DNA from: Rhodoglobus sp.
GTDB taxonomy: Bacteria; Actinomycetota; Actinomycetes; Actinomycetales; Microbacteriaceae
Length of the DNA: 64,000 bases
Direction: 5' to 3'
NCBI GenBank assembly: GCA_025464445.1
Contig: JAODLY010000044.1
Location: forward strand, 91,430-155,429
Shown: positions 33,523 to 41,734 of the stretch, piece after piece
Layout of the letters: each line of letters begins with the position of its first letter
Position numbering within the stretch: position 1 is the first letter of the stretch
Position numbers and translations under genes: made by a program
The notes under the pieces: generated by a model
Told to the model about the DNA's origin: nothing
Databases searched by the model: none
What the model saw: only the letters and a program-made list of their open reading frames with translations

Positions 33523-35601
33523 ATGACACGGAACATAATCACTTCTGTCCGCGGGGCCGCAGTCGCTCCACACAAGCCACATCGGAAATCACGGGGATCG
33601 GCGCTGGCCATCGCCATCGCAATCGGTCTCGTCGCCGCGAGTGCCACACCGGCGCTGGCGCAGGCCGACAATCACAGCAGCGGTGGCAGCGCTGTCGTAA
33701 CCCGGGCCGCTCTCGATCCCGCGCTCGTGGCGGGCCGGGGCGCAGACACCGGGTTCAGCGAGCAGGAGGCGGAGAACGCCGCGACGAACGGCACGCTCAT
33801 CGGCCCAGACCGCACGGCGTACGCGCTCGCGGCTGAGGCATCCGGCCGCACCGCCGTGCAGCTCACCGCGGGGCAGTACGTCGACTTCACGCTGCCGGCC
33901 GCTGCCAACGCCATAACCGTGCGCTACAGCATCCCCGATTCGGCTCAGGGCGGCGGCATCACGGCGCCGCTCGAAGTGCGGGTCAACGGTGGTCACAAAC
34001 AGGAGATCACGCTGACCTCCCAGTACTCCTGGCTGTACAACCAGTACCCGTTCTCGAACGACCCGCAGGCGGGCCTGCTGCACCCCGACTGGTGGATCAC
34101 CGAATGCGGCTGTGTGCCAGCGGCAACGACACCCACCCCGACAGTTGCAACCCCGTTCCGGCCCATGCACTTCTACGACGAACAGCGGTTGCTGCTCGAC
34201 AAGACGTACAAGGCGGGTGACACCGTGCGCCTGACCGCGCCAGCGGCGAGCGCTTCGGCATGGGTGGTGATCGACCTGCTCGACTCACAGCTCGTCGGCA
34301 AGCCCTACGTCAAATTGGTGGCAGCCAACGTGCTGCTGTTCGGGGCCGACCCCAAGGGCAAGCGTGACTCGGCGCAGGCCTTCGACAAGGCGATCGCCTT
34401 CGCGAAGAGCCACGGTCTCACCGTGTATGTGCCGCCGGGAACCTACCGCGTCGACCGCCACATCATCGTCGACAACGTCACGGTCGAAGGCGCCGGCAGC
34501 TGGTACACGATCATCAAGGGCAAAGAGGTTGCGCTTAGCACCCCTGCACCCGACGGATCAGTGCACACCGGGGTCGGCTTCTACGGCAAGGATGCCGCGT
34601 CCGGAGGCAGCGCGAACGTGCACCTCTCCGGCTTCGCCATCGAAGGCGACGTCCGCGAGCGCATCGACACCGACCAGGTGAACGGCGTCGGCGGAGCGTT
34701 GAGCAACTCGACAGTCGACGGCCTCTACGTGCACCACACCAAAGTGGGCATGTGGTTCGACGGGCCGATGACCAACCTGTCGCTCACGAACAACGTGATC
34801 GTCGACCAGATCGCCGACGGCGTCAACTTCCACACCGGAGTGACAAACTCGACAGCGTCGAACAACTTCGTGCGCAACACGGGCGATGACGGGCTGGCGA
34901 TGTGGTCGGAGACGGTGGCGAACGCGAACAACACGTTCGACCACAACACCGTGCAGACCCCGTCCCTCGCCAACGGCATCGCGATCTACGGCGGCACGGA
35001 CAACACGGTGTCGGCAAACCTGATCGCCGACCCGATTCGCGAGGGCAGCGGCATCCACGTCGGTGCACGGTTCGGCGCCCAGGCCTTCACCGGGCACCTC
35101 TGGATCACGGACAACACGACGGTGCGAGCCGGAACGTACGAACTGAACTGGAACATCGGGCTCGGTGCGATCTGGATATTCGCACTCGAGAAGAACATCG
35201 ACGCCGACATAGAGGTCGTCGGGGACAACTTCCTCGATAACACCTACAACGCCATCATGCTCGTGACCGACTGGCCGGTGAAAGACCTGTACTCGATCAC
35301 CAACGTTCATTTCAAGAACGTGAAGGTCGATGGCACCGGCACGTCCGTGGTGAGCGCCCGTTCGGCGGGTTCTGCATCGTTCGAGAACGTGGATGCCCGC
35401 AATGTCGGCGCCGTCGGCATCAACAACTGCGGGTCGTTCCACTTCACCCCCGCAGGGTCGGAGTTCTCGTTCGTCGACCTGGGAGGCAATGATGGTGGCG
35501 GCACGACCGGCCCGTGGTTCGCCGCGTGGGAGCTGCCGAACACCATCACCTGCGATGACCGCCCCGCGGTCGTCGTGCCGCCGGCACCGTCGGCCTGGTA
35601 G
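33523..35601 (+). CDS. Secreted GH87-type alpha-1,3-glucanase (mutanase/mycodextranase family)
   Basis: 692 residues. A Sec signal peptide ends near 46 (ALAIAIAIGLVAASATPALAQA). Residues about 60-265 look like a jelly-roll carbohydrate-binding module; the rest is a right-handed beta-helix that opens FGADPKGKRDSAQAFDKAI. The segment IADGVNFHTGV followed by NTGDDGLAMW places Asp432, Asp455 and Asp456 with the same spacing as the three catalytic acids known for GH87 alpha-1,3-glucanases. The enzyme should cleave alpha-1,3-glucan of fungal walls or biofilms outside the cell. It is much shorter than multi-domain relatives. It abuts the convergent DUF1648 gene. Confidence 0.82.
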   Translation: MTRNIITSVRGAAVAPHKPHRKSRGSALAIAIAIGLVAASATPALAQADNHSSGGSAVVTRAALDPALVAGRGADTGFSEQEAENAATNGTLIGPDRTAYALAAEASGRTAVQLTAGQYVDFTLPAAANAITVRYSIPDSAQGGGITAPLEVRVNGGHKQEITLTSQYSWLYNQYPFSNDPQAGLLHPDWWITECGCVPAATTPTPTVATPFRPMHFYDEQRLLLDKTYKAGDTVRLTAPAASASAWVVIDLLDSQLVGKPYVKLVAANVLLFGADPKGKRDSAQAFDKAIAFAKSHGLTVYVPPGTYRVDRHIIVDNVTVEGAGSWYTIIKGKEVALSTPAPDGSVHTGVGFYGKDAASGGSANVHLSGFAIEGDVRERIDTDQVNGVGGALSNSTVDGLYVHHTKVGMWFDGPMTNLSLTNNVIVDQIADGVNFHTGVTNSTASNNFVRNTGDDGLAMWSETVANANNTFDHNTVQTPSLANGIAIYGGTDNTVSANLIADPIREGSGIHVGARFGAQAFTGHLWITDNTTVRAGTYELNWNIGLGAIWIFALEKNIDADIEVVGDNFLDNTYNAIMLVTDWPVKDLYSITNVHFKNVKVDGTGTSVVSARSAGSASFENVDARNVGAVGINNCGSFHFTPAGSEFSFVDLGGNDGGGTTGPWFAAWELPNTITCDDRPAVVVPPAPSAW

Positions 35602-36612
35602 CTAGGAACTGCCCGCTGGCTTCGCCGCCCGTGCTCGCTCGACGAATGAGTTGAGCAGCCGGGCGGCGACGTCGGCATGGGCGACGGTGACGGTCAGCGA
35701 GCTGCCATTGTGCCGCGTGATCTCGAGCGCCTCACCCGAGCGGGTGATGACCCCGAAGCGTCCGCGGCCAGCCCATCGGATGCCGTAGCCGCCGAAGTCC
35801 CTGATCGCGGAGGTCGTCACTGTCCTCGCCGACAGCACGCGGTCCGTCGGGATGACGAAGCGCGGATAGCCGAACACCGAGCGCGCCAGGAATCCGCGCT
35901 CGTCGACAGTCACCCGCCAGGAGAGCGTACCGACCACGCCGACGATGAGCAGGGCGAACAACACGACCCAGACGAGGAACACCCAGAACGGCGCGACGAA
36001 CCACAGCACAGTGCCGGCCCCGACGAGCGCCACGACCAGGATGCCGCACAGCACGAGCGCCGCGGCGCGGGCGACCTGAAGGTGCTGGGTCCACACCGCA
36101 CGTTCGGTAGCCGCCAGGTCGAGCGATTGCGGCACAGGCGTCGCGGCGTCGACGTGCGCCGCGTGGCGTGGCAGCACGAACCAGGCCACGGTTCCCAGGG
36201 CGATGGCCGCGACGATGGCCGTGACGAGCACAGGCACGATTGACGGGCCGGAACGGGCATCCGCGATTCCCCGTTGCACCAGCACCGACCCGGCCATGAG
36301 CACGGTGATCAGGCCCACGAGGAACGGGCCGACCGCCAGCACGAGCCGCTGGTTGAACGTCAGGCCGGTCCTGCCCGGCAGCGGCCGGGAAACGAAGAAT
36401 GCGAAGGCGGCCCAGGCGATCGCGACCACGGCAATGAAAATGAGCCAGCCGATCGGGCTGCCGAACTGGTCGGCTGCACCGTTCGGCCCCCAATGCACCG
36501 CCACGGGCGAGGGCAGGTCGGGCAGCGACACGACTATCACGACGAGTCCGACGAAGGCGATGACCAGGGGGACGATGATGCCGATGACGACGGAACGGGT
36601 GTTGACGGTCAT
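35602..36612 (-). CDS. DUF1648 (SdpI-like) membrane protein
   Basis: 336 residues, about seven membrane segments. The DUF1648 signature PSPVAVHWGPNGAADQFGSP lies near residue 35. The soluble C-terminus (FVIPTDRVLSARTVTTSAIRDFGGYGIRW) resembles PH-like domains. It is cotranslated with the GntR regulator just upstream (ATGA overlap), so the pair forms one regulatory unit. Homologues include SdpI immunity-type proteins; whether this gives immunity to a toxic peptide is not known. Confidence 0.85.
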   Translation of the reverse strand: MTVNTRSVVIGIIVPLVIAFVGLVVIVVSLPDLPSPVAVHWGPNGAADQFGSPIGWLIFIAVVAIAWAAFAFFVSRPLPGRTGLTFNQRLVLAVGPFLVGLITVLMAGSVLVQRGIADARSGPSIVPVLVTAIVAAIALGTVAWFVLPRHAAHVDAATPVPQSLDLAATERAVWTQHLQVARAAALVLCGILVVALVGAGTVLWFVAPFWVFLVWVVLFALLIVGVVGTLSWRVTVDERGFLARSVFGYPRFVIPTDRVLSARTVTTSAIRDFGGYGIRWAGRGRFGVITRSGEALEITRHNGSSLTVTVAHADVAARLLNSFVERARAAKPAGSS

Positions 36613-36959
36613 TCGAATGCCTTTCTGATGAGTGCTGTGAGTGCGTTCGGGGTGAGGCCGAGCTTTCTGGCCTCCACGACGACACGGTCGATCTCGCGGC
36701 CGAGCTGTGCGTAGTCCCCCGCCCGATGCGCCACGACGGCTCCACGGCCGCGGCGCAGATCGATGAACCCCTCGTCCCGCAGCACCTGGTACGCGCGCAG
36801 CACGGTGTGCACGTTGAGCTCGAGGGATGCCGCGAGTTCCCGCGCTGCGGGCAACCGCTCGCCGGCCCGCAGTTCGCCGGCGATGATCTGGGCGCGGATG
36901 CCCGCCACGAGCTGCTCGAAGAGGGGCAGAGCGGACGCAAGATCGACTGTCACCAACAC
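36609..36959 (-). CDS. GntR family regulator, YtrA-type
   Basis: 116 residues: a winged helix at 8-75 (PLFEQLVAGIRAQIIAGELRAGERLPAARELAASLELNVHT, VLRAYQVLRDEGFIDLRRGRG) and a short helical tail in place of an effector domain, which defines the YtrA subfamily. Such regulators usually control an adjacent membrane-protein operon. The palindrome at 36969-37001 lies ten bases upstream and is its probable operator. Confidence 0.92.
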   Translation of the reverse strand: MLVTVDLASALPLFEQLVAGIRAQIIAGELRAGERLPAARELAASLELNVHTVLRAYQVLRDEGFIDLRRGRGAVVAHRAGDYAQLGREIDRVVVEARKLGLTPNALTALIRKAFE

Positions 36960-36968
36960 GATAATGAT

Positions 36969-37001
36969 CCTACTTGTTCTAGCTGAACTAGATCAAGTAG
37001 G
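36969..37001. promoter_or_regulatory. Palindromic operator upstream of the GntR gene
   Basis: CCTACTTGTTCTAGC and ACTAGATCAAGTAGG form a 15-bp inverted repeat with two mismatches, ending eight bases before the regulator gene start. Autoregulation by the YtrA-type protein is the simplest reading. Confidence 0.65.
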
Positions 37002-37158
37002 TCACGGTTCGATAACGCGAGCGAATCGTGTTTCACAGTGAAACGCTGCCCATTGCTGCTAACCGGTGCGGGGTAGACCGATCTGTTGAGTAGTTGTCAC
37101 GCTGGCGTGATGCTCGTGTAACGCCACCAGAGAGAAGGTTCCCTCACTAGGGGGAATC

Positions 37159-38184
37159 ATGACTATCAATTCATTCATCGCCGACGAGGGTGCCGCGAAA
37201 GGCCCGTCAGCGTTCAAGCGCACCGCAATCCTCACCGCGACCTTCCTCGCCGTTGTCGGGCTGAGTCTCGGGGTCATGGGCGTGGGAGGGGCGCACGCCG
37301 ACCCGAATATACCGGGCGATCCCGACTTCCTCGGCAATGCCGACTCGTATGCGGTCATCGCCTCATCGACCATCACGAACACGGGCCCGACAGTCATCAC
37401 GGGTGACGTGGCACTGACTCCGGGCACCTCGGTGACAGGATTCGGCGGTGCTCCCGACGCGACTGTGACGGGCAGCACGGATGTGGCCAACGGTGCCGCG
37501 CTCAACGCGCACGACGACCTCGTGGCTGCATACACCGTGCTCTCCAACCTTGTGCCGACAAATGACCTGGGGCCGGCATTGGTCGATCTCACTGGCAGTT
37601 CGCTCGTCGCCGGCACGTACCGGGCCGGATCGCTCGCACTCACCGGCAACCTCACCCTCGACGGCGCCGGCAACGTTGACGCGGTTTGGGTGTTTCAGGC
37701 CGACAGTTCCCTCACGACCGCCAACGGCAGCACGGTCACCCTCATCGGTGGTGCGCAGGCCTGCAACGTCTATTGGAAGGTGGGAAGCTCCGCCACTCTC
37801 AACGGCGGTTCCGGCGGCGCGACGCTGTTCGTCGGGACCATCCTCGCCGACGCCTCCATCTCTGTAGGTGACGAGGTGACCATCGACGGCCGACTGCTGG
37901 CCAGCGCTGGCGCGGCGGGCGCCGTCACCCTCATCGATGACGTCATAACAACTCCCACAACGTGCACCGTTGCAGTTTCGACATTGTCCAGTGGTAGTGG
38001 CGGTACGGGGGGCTCCGGCGGATCCGGCGGATCCGGCCCAACGAACGGACTCGCCAGCACGGGCCTGCTGGCAAACACGGGCAGTGACTCCGCTCCGATC
38101 GGGATCCTCGGACTACTCGTGATCCTGCTCGGTAGCGGTGCAGTGCTCTTCGCCCGGCGCCTGGATCGCGAAGCCGCCGAGTAA
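37159..38184 (+). CDS. Cell-wall-anchored DUF3494 ice-binding-like protein
   Basis: 341 residues. Signal peptide to about residue 47 (ILTATFLAVVGLSLGVMGVGGAHA). Residues 55-265 are the DUF3494 beta-solenoid of ice-binding proteins: YAVIASSTITNTGPTVITGDV, ALNAHDDLVAAYTVL, LTLDGAGNVDAVWVFQADSSL, CNVYWKVGSSATL. A Gly/Ser linker leads to two LAxTG motifs (LASTG and LANTG near 305), a hydrophobic helix and a basic end (FARRLDREAAE), the signal for class E sortase. The protein should sit on the cell surface and bind ice, or act as an adhesin. AGGGGG precedes the ATG. Confidence 0.9.
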   Translation: MTINSFIADEGAAKGPSAFKRTAILTATFLAVVGLSLGVMGVGGAHADPNIPGDPDFLGNADSYAVIASSTITNTGPTVITGDVALTPGTSVTGFGGAPDATVTGSTDVANGAALNAHDDLVAAYTVLSNLVPTNDLGPALVDLTGSSLVAGTYRAGSLALTGNLTLDGAGNVDAVWVFQADSSLTTANGSTVTLIGGAQACNVYWKVGSSATLNGGSGGATLFVGTILADASISVGDEVTIDGRLLASAGAAGAVTLIDDVITTPTTCTVAVSTLSSGSGGTGGSGGSGGSGPTNGLASTGLLANTGSDSAPIGILGLLVILLGSGAVLFARRLDREAAE

Positions 38185-38228
38185 TAAGGTCACTGTCGCA
38201 ACCACAGAGTGGGGGCGCGGCGGGCGAA

Positions 38229-38258
38229 CTGGGGGTTCCGAAAGGAGCCCCCAGTCTT
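38229..38258 (+). terminator. Hairpin after the ice-binding gene
   Basis: CTGGGGG and CCCCCAG (38229-38235 and 38248-38254) form a 7-bp stem followed by TCTTA. Weak T-run, so termination is only probable. Confidence 0.4.
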
Positions 38259-38291
38259 ACACTTATCCCAATTGGGGGTTGGTGACGCGCC

Positions 38292-39365
38292 ATGATCCAT
38301 TTCGAACGGTGGAGCCTGCTGGTAGTGGGGGAAGCACTCCGGCGTGACGCCACGCGTTTCGCGGACTTCCGCCACGGGCTGGATCTCGACCCCGCCACGC
38401 TCAGGGACCGGCTCGCCGAACTGGTCGGTGCCGGCCTCATGGAGATGGTTGCCGATTCCGGGGACGAGAAACTCTACGTGCTCACCGAGAAGGGCAGGGG
38501 CCTCGAGGAGGTCATCGACGCCCTCGACGCGTGGAGCGAGCGCTGGGCGCTGCCCGCCCCGCTGCCCGCCGAGCTCACGATTGAACGAGAACTCGAGGAT
38601 GCCACGGTGCTCGCGCCGCAGGTGCTCATCGAGATCTCCGTGCTCGGGGCGTTCAACCTCCGGGTCGGCGGCAAGGCGATAGCGGGACTCTCCGTCGGCT
38701 CCCAGCGCCTCCTCGTTTTCCTGGCCCTGCACGATCGGGCGATCACCCGCACCGCGGTGGCGGGAACGATGTGGCCGGATGCCACGGAGGAGCGCGCCGG
38801 CATCAGCCTGCGTTCCGCGCTCTCCCGCCTCGATCCCGCAACCCGGGAGATCATCCTGGTGGCCAGCGCCGGCCTTGGCCTCGCGGAAACCGTCGCGGTC
38901 GACCTACGGGATGCGCAAGCCCTCGCCCACCGCCTGCTGCGGCCTGGCGCATCCGTCTCACCCGCCGACCTGAGCGCCGAGGCGGTCGCGGCGCTGTCGC
39001 AGGAGCTGCTGCCTGATTGGTACGACGACTGGGTGGTCGCTGAGGCGGAGGATTGGCGACAGCTGCGGATGACCGCGCTGGAGGCTGTCGCCCAGGTACT
39101 GATCGAGAAGGGCCGACTCGCCGAGGCGGCGAGCGCCGCACGGTCGGCGATGAAGGTGGAGCCGCTGCGGGAGAGCGCCCACGCGAGCCTCATCCGCGTG
39201 CATCTCGCCGAGGGAAACCAGACCGAAGCGCTGCGCGTCTACGAGCGCTATCGCGAACTGCTGGCCGTCGCGCTCTCACTCGAACCAACCGGGCACCTCT
39301 CCGACCTCGTGGCCGACATCCGTGGCCGTGAGGGGCACAAGACAAACGCGGAAAGCCTCACCTGA
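38292..39365 (+). CDS. Fusion regulator: HxlR winged helix + SARP/BTAD
   Basis: 357 residues. Residues 1-90 read as an HxlR-type winged helix (WSLLVVGEALRRDATRFADFRHGL, LRDRLAELVGAGLMEMV, YVLTEKGRGLEEVIDALDAW) but without the usual redox cysteine near the start. Residues about 115-200 resemble the OmpR-like DNA-binding part of SARP proteins (ISVLGAFNLRVGG, TRTAVAGTMWPDATEERAGISLRSALSRL), and 205-345 the BTAD helical repeat domain (DWVVAEAEDWRQLRMTALEAV, LIRVHLAEGNQTEALRVYERYRELL). Two DNA-binding domains on one chain are unusual. The target is unknown; the next gene is an MFS transporter. Confidence 0.8.
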   Translation: MIHFERWSLLVVGEALRRDATRFADFRHGLDLDPATLRDRLAELVGAGLMEMVADSGDEKLYVLTEKGRGLEEVIDALDAWSERWALPAPLPAELTIERELEDATVLAPQVLIEISVLGAFNLRVGGKAIAGLSVGSQRLLVFLALHDRAITRTAVAGTMWPDATEERAGISLRSALSRLDPATREIILVASAGLGLAETVAVDLRDAQALAHRLLRPGASVSPADLSAEAVAALSQELLPDWYDDWVVAEAEDWRQLRMTALEAVAQVLIEKGRLAEAASAARSAMKVEPLRESAHASLIRVHLAEGNQTEALRVYERYRELLAVALSLEPTGHLSDLVADIRGREGHKTNAESLT

Positions 39366-39423
39366 GTGGGTGTCCTTTGGGTTTACGGGAATTGTTTGGC
39401 TGTGAAATCGGCTTGACTTTGCT

Positions 39424-40758
39424 GTGACTATCACCAGTGGCAAAGTGCCAACCACTACAGAAGCAGCACCCGTCCCGCCCTCGGACCGCACAGCGGCCCG
39501 CAAGGCTGTCTGGGCCGCACTCGTCGGCTCATCCCTCGAATCCTTCGATTTCTACGTCTTCGCCTACTTCAGCGCCATCTTCGCGCCGGCGCTGTTCTTC
39601 CCAGACCTCGATCCAGGGGCAGCCCTGCTCGGATCGTTCGGGGTCTTCGCCGTCGCGTTCCTCATCCGCCCGATCGGCGCGATCATCTTCGGCAACATCG
39701 GCGACCGGATCGGGCGAAAGCGCACACTGCTCATCACGATCACGATCATGGGCCTTGCGACCGGGGCGATCGGGCTCCTGCCGGACTTCGCGTCCATCGG
39801 ACTTGCGGCCCCCCTCCTCCTGACGGTGCTGCGGCTCGTACAGGGCCTCTCCCTCGGTGGCGAGTGGGGTGGCGGCATCCTGATCGCCGTAGAGCACGCG
39901 GAGCCCAAGCGTCGTGGACTATACGCCGCGCTGCCGCAGCTCGGGTCGCCTGTCGGCACCATCCTCACCGGGGCGTTGCTGTTGTTCCTGACCACCGTCA
40001 TCCCGGGCGACCAGATGCTCGCCTGGGGATGGCGTATCCCGTTCCTGGTGGCGTTCCCCCTGCTCGCCGTCTCGCTCTACCTGCGGCTGGCGATCGATGA
40101 GACGCCGGTCTTCAAGACGCTCCTGGTGACTGACCGCCGCGAGCGCGTTCCCGTGCTCTCGGCATTCCGCAAGTACCCGGTCGCGATAGTCGTCGCCGTC
40201 GGCGCCGCGCTGCTCGGCATCGGGTCGTATTCGCTCATGAACACCTACACCGTCGGCTATGGCGTGAGCGTGCTCGGGTTCTCGCCATCCGACCTGTTCA
40301 CCGCCACGCTCATCGGCAGCCTCCTGCAGCTCGTGACCATCCCGCTGTTCGGAGCGTGGGCGAACCGCATCGGCTCGGCACGGGTCGTGCTCATCGGCGC
40401 GATCGGAACACTCGTCATCGCCTTCCCGATGTACTACCTGCTGCAGTTCGCCACGTTCCCGATCCTCGTCGGCACCATGATCGTGGGTGGCATCCTGCCT
40501 ACCCTCGCGTGGGCGGGCCTCGGCGGGCTCATGGCCGACATCTTCGGCGGGCCGGTGCGCTACAGCGCGCTGTCGATCGCGTACGCGGTCGCCGCTGCCC
40601 TGTCCGGGCTCGTGCCGTTCGCGACGCAGGGCCTGGCCAACGCCACGGATGCCGCATGGTGGCACCCGGGGGTCGTGCTCGCGATCCTCTCGCTCATCAC
40701 GCTCGTCTCAGCGCTCGTCGCGGCGCGGTGGAAGCGGCCAGTCGACGAAGTGAACTGA
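39424..40758 (+). CDS. MFS transporter, metabolite:H+ symporter (MHS) type
   Basis: 444 residues, twelve membrane helices, GTG start. Family landmarks are LESFDFYVFAYFSAIFAP at helix 1, GDRIGRKRTLLI in the loop between helices 2 and 3, and VQGLSLGGEWGGGILIAVEHA at helix 4. This subgroup takes up organic acids, aromatic acids, shikimate, or proline/betaine with protons. The substrate cannot be read from the sequence. It may be controlled by the fusion regulator 59 bp upstream. Confidence 0.9.
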   Translation: MTITSGKVPTTTEAAPVPPSDRTAARKAVWAALVGSSLESFDFYVFAYFSAIFAPALFFPDLDPGAALLGSFGVFAVAFLIRPIGAIIFGNIGDRIGRKRTLLITITIMGLATGAIGLLPDFASIGLAAPLLLTVLRLVQGLSLGGEWGGGILIAVEHAEPKRRGLYAALPQLGSPVGTILTGALLLFLTTVIPGDQMLAWGWRIPFLVAFPLLAVSLYLRLAIDETPVFKTLLVTDRRERVPVLSAFRKYPVAIVVAVGAALLGIGSYSLMNTYTVGYGVSVLGFSPSDLFTATLIGSLLQLVTIPLFGAWANRIGSARVVLIGAIGTLVIAFPMYYLLQFATFPILVGTMIVGGILPTLAWAGLGGLMADIFGGPVRYSALSIAYAVAAALSGLVPFATQGLANATDAAWWHPGVVLAILSLITLVSALVAARWKRPVDEVN

Positions 40759-40779
40759 CCTCGCTAAGTCGTTGTATCG

Positions 40780-40810
40780 GACGAGGGGCAGCCCTAAGCT
40801 GTCCCTCGTC
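40780..40810 (+). terminator. Hairpin after the MFS gene
   Basis: GACGAGGGGCAGC pairs with GCTGTCCCTCGTC across a five-base loop (13 pairs, one G-T). No strong T-run follows, but the position right after the stop fits a terminator. Confidence 0.5.
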
Positions 40811-40852
40811 TGGGGGCAATCCCCGGGTCAGTGACCTTTTCCGAGGGATGCG

Positions 40853-41503
40853 ATGAGCGACGACACCCCCACCCAGCGGTTCGACGCTGCTGGCGATGCT
40901 CCCACCCAGCGGATGGCCGCACCCTCCGAGGAAGTCGTCGAGGAACGCAAGTCCCGCAAGCTCATGATCATCCTTGGCGCTGTCGGCGCTGCGCTGCTGC
41001 TCGCCCTGATCATCGTGTTGGTGCTCCTGCTGACCAAGAGCAACGCGATTCCGGGAGCCCTACCCGCCCAGAGCGCCTCGGCGAGCCCCGCGCCGAGCGT
41101 CACACCGACGAAGTCGGCGACGCCTACTGCGACGCCCACTCCCACGCCGACCCAGACTCAGGCGGCCCCTCCGCCACCGCCACCACCCAACACCGCCACG
41201 ACTGTGACGGGCTTCGAGATGGACAAGTCGCACAACTGCAGCCAGGGTGAGCCTGTCTATCTTCAGGTGTCGTGGAGCAGCGAAAACGGGGTAGCCGCGT
41301 ACTTCGGCGTCAACACCAACGACGCGCAGACAGGTGGGATGGGCTGGACCCTGCCCCCGAACGGCAACCAGGACGACTTTCTAGACGGCTATGTGCCCTA
41401 CGAGTACCAATGCGGCAACTCAAGCACTGACTACACGATCACTATCGTCGGCAGTGACGGCACCAAGGCGAGCAAGAAGATCACGGTCAAGGCGGAGAAC
41501 TGA
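40853..41503 (+). CDS. Single-pass membrane protein with extracellular Ig-like domain
   Basis: 216 residues. The cytoplasmic N-terminus has two TPTQR repeats (DTPTQRF, DAPTQRM), a pattern often phosphorylated by Ser/Thr kinases in actinobacteria. One membrane helix follows (about 38-61). A Thr/Pro linker (TPTATPTPTPTQTQ and a run of seven prolines) leads to a C-terminal beta domain with two cysteines (SHNCSQGEPVYLQVSW, YEYQCGNSSTDYTITIVGSDG). No enzyme motif is visible. The function is unknown; an envelope sensor or adhesin is possible. Confidence 0.7.
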   Translation: MSDDTPTQRFDAAGDAPTQRMAAPSEEVVEERKSRKLMIILGAVGAALLLALIIVLVLLLTKSNAIPGALPAQSASASPAPSVTPTKSATPTATPTPTPTQTQAAPPPPPPPNTATTVTGFEMDKSHNCSQGEPVYLQVSWSSENGVAAYFGVNTNDAQTGGMGWTLPPNGNQDDFLDGYVPYEYQCGNSSTDYTITIVGSDGTKASKKITVKAEN

Positions 41504-41734
41504 GTCAGAGACACGAGCACGGCGCCTGAGCGGGCAATGGCGAGCCCGTAGGCGTGCCCCTCAGGGCCCTGCCAGTCCAGCTCCCCGCGTCGCCAGCTGC
41601 CCCGCCGTCGACCCGACGAGCCATCGCCCCGGGTAGAATCGCACCACAACCCACACTCAGGCACCTCCTCGCCGGGCGCGAATAGCCACCCAGCGAACAG
41701 ACTCGGTGCCGCATATATCGAACCGGAGCACGCC

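Noticed and set aside
41504..41734. T-box or other riboswitch before valS
   Set aside because: No GGTGGTACCGCG-type sequence or specifier hairpin was found; only a possible -10 box and an imperfect hairpin near 41526-41564.
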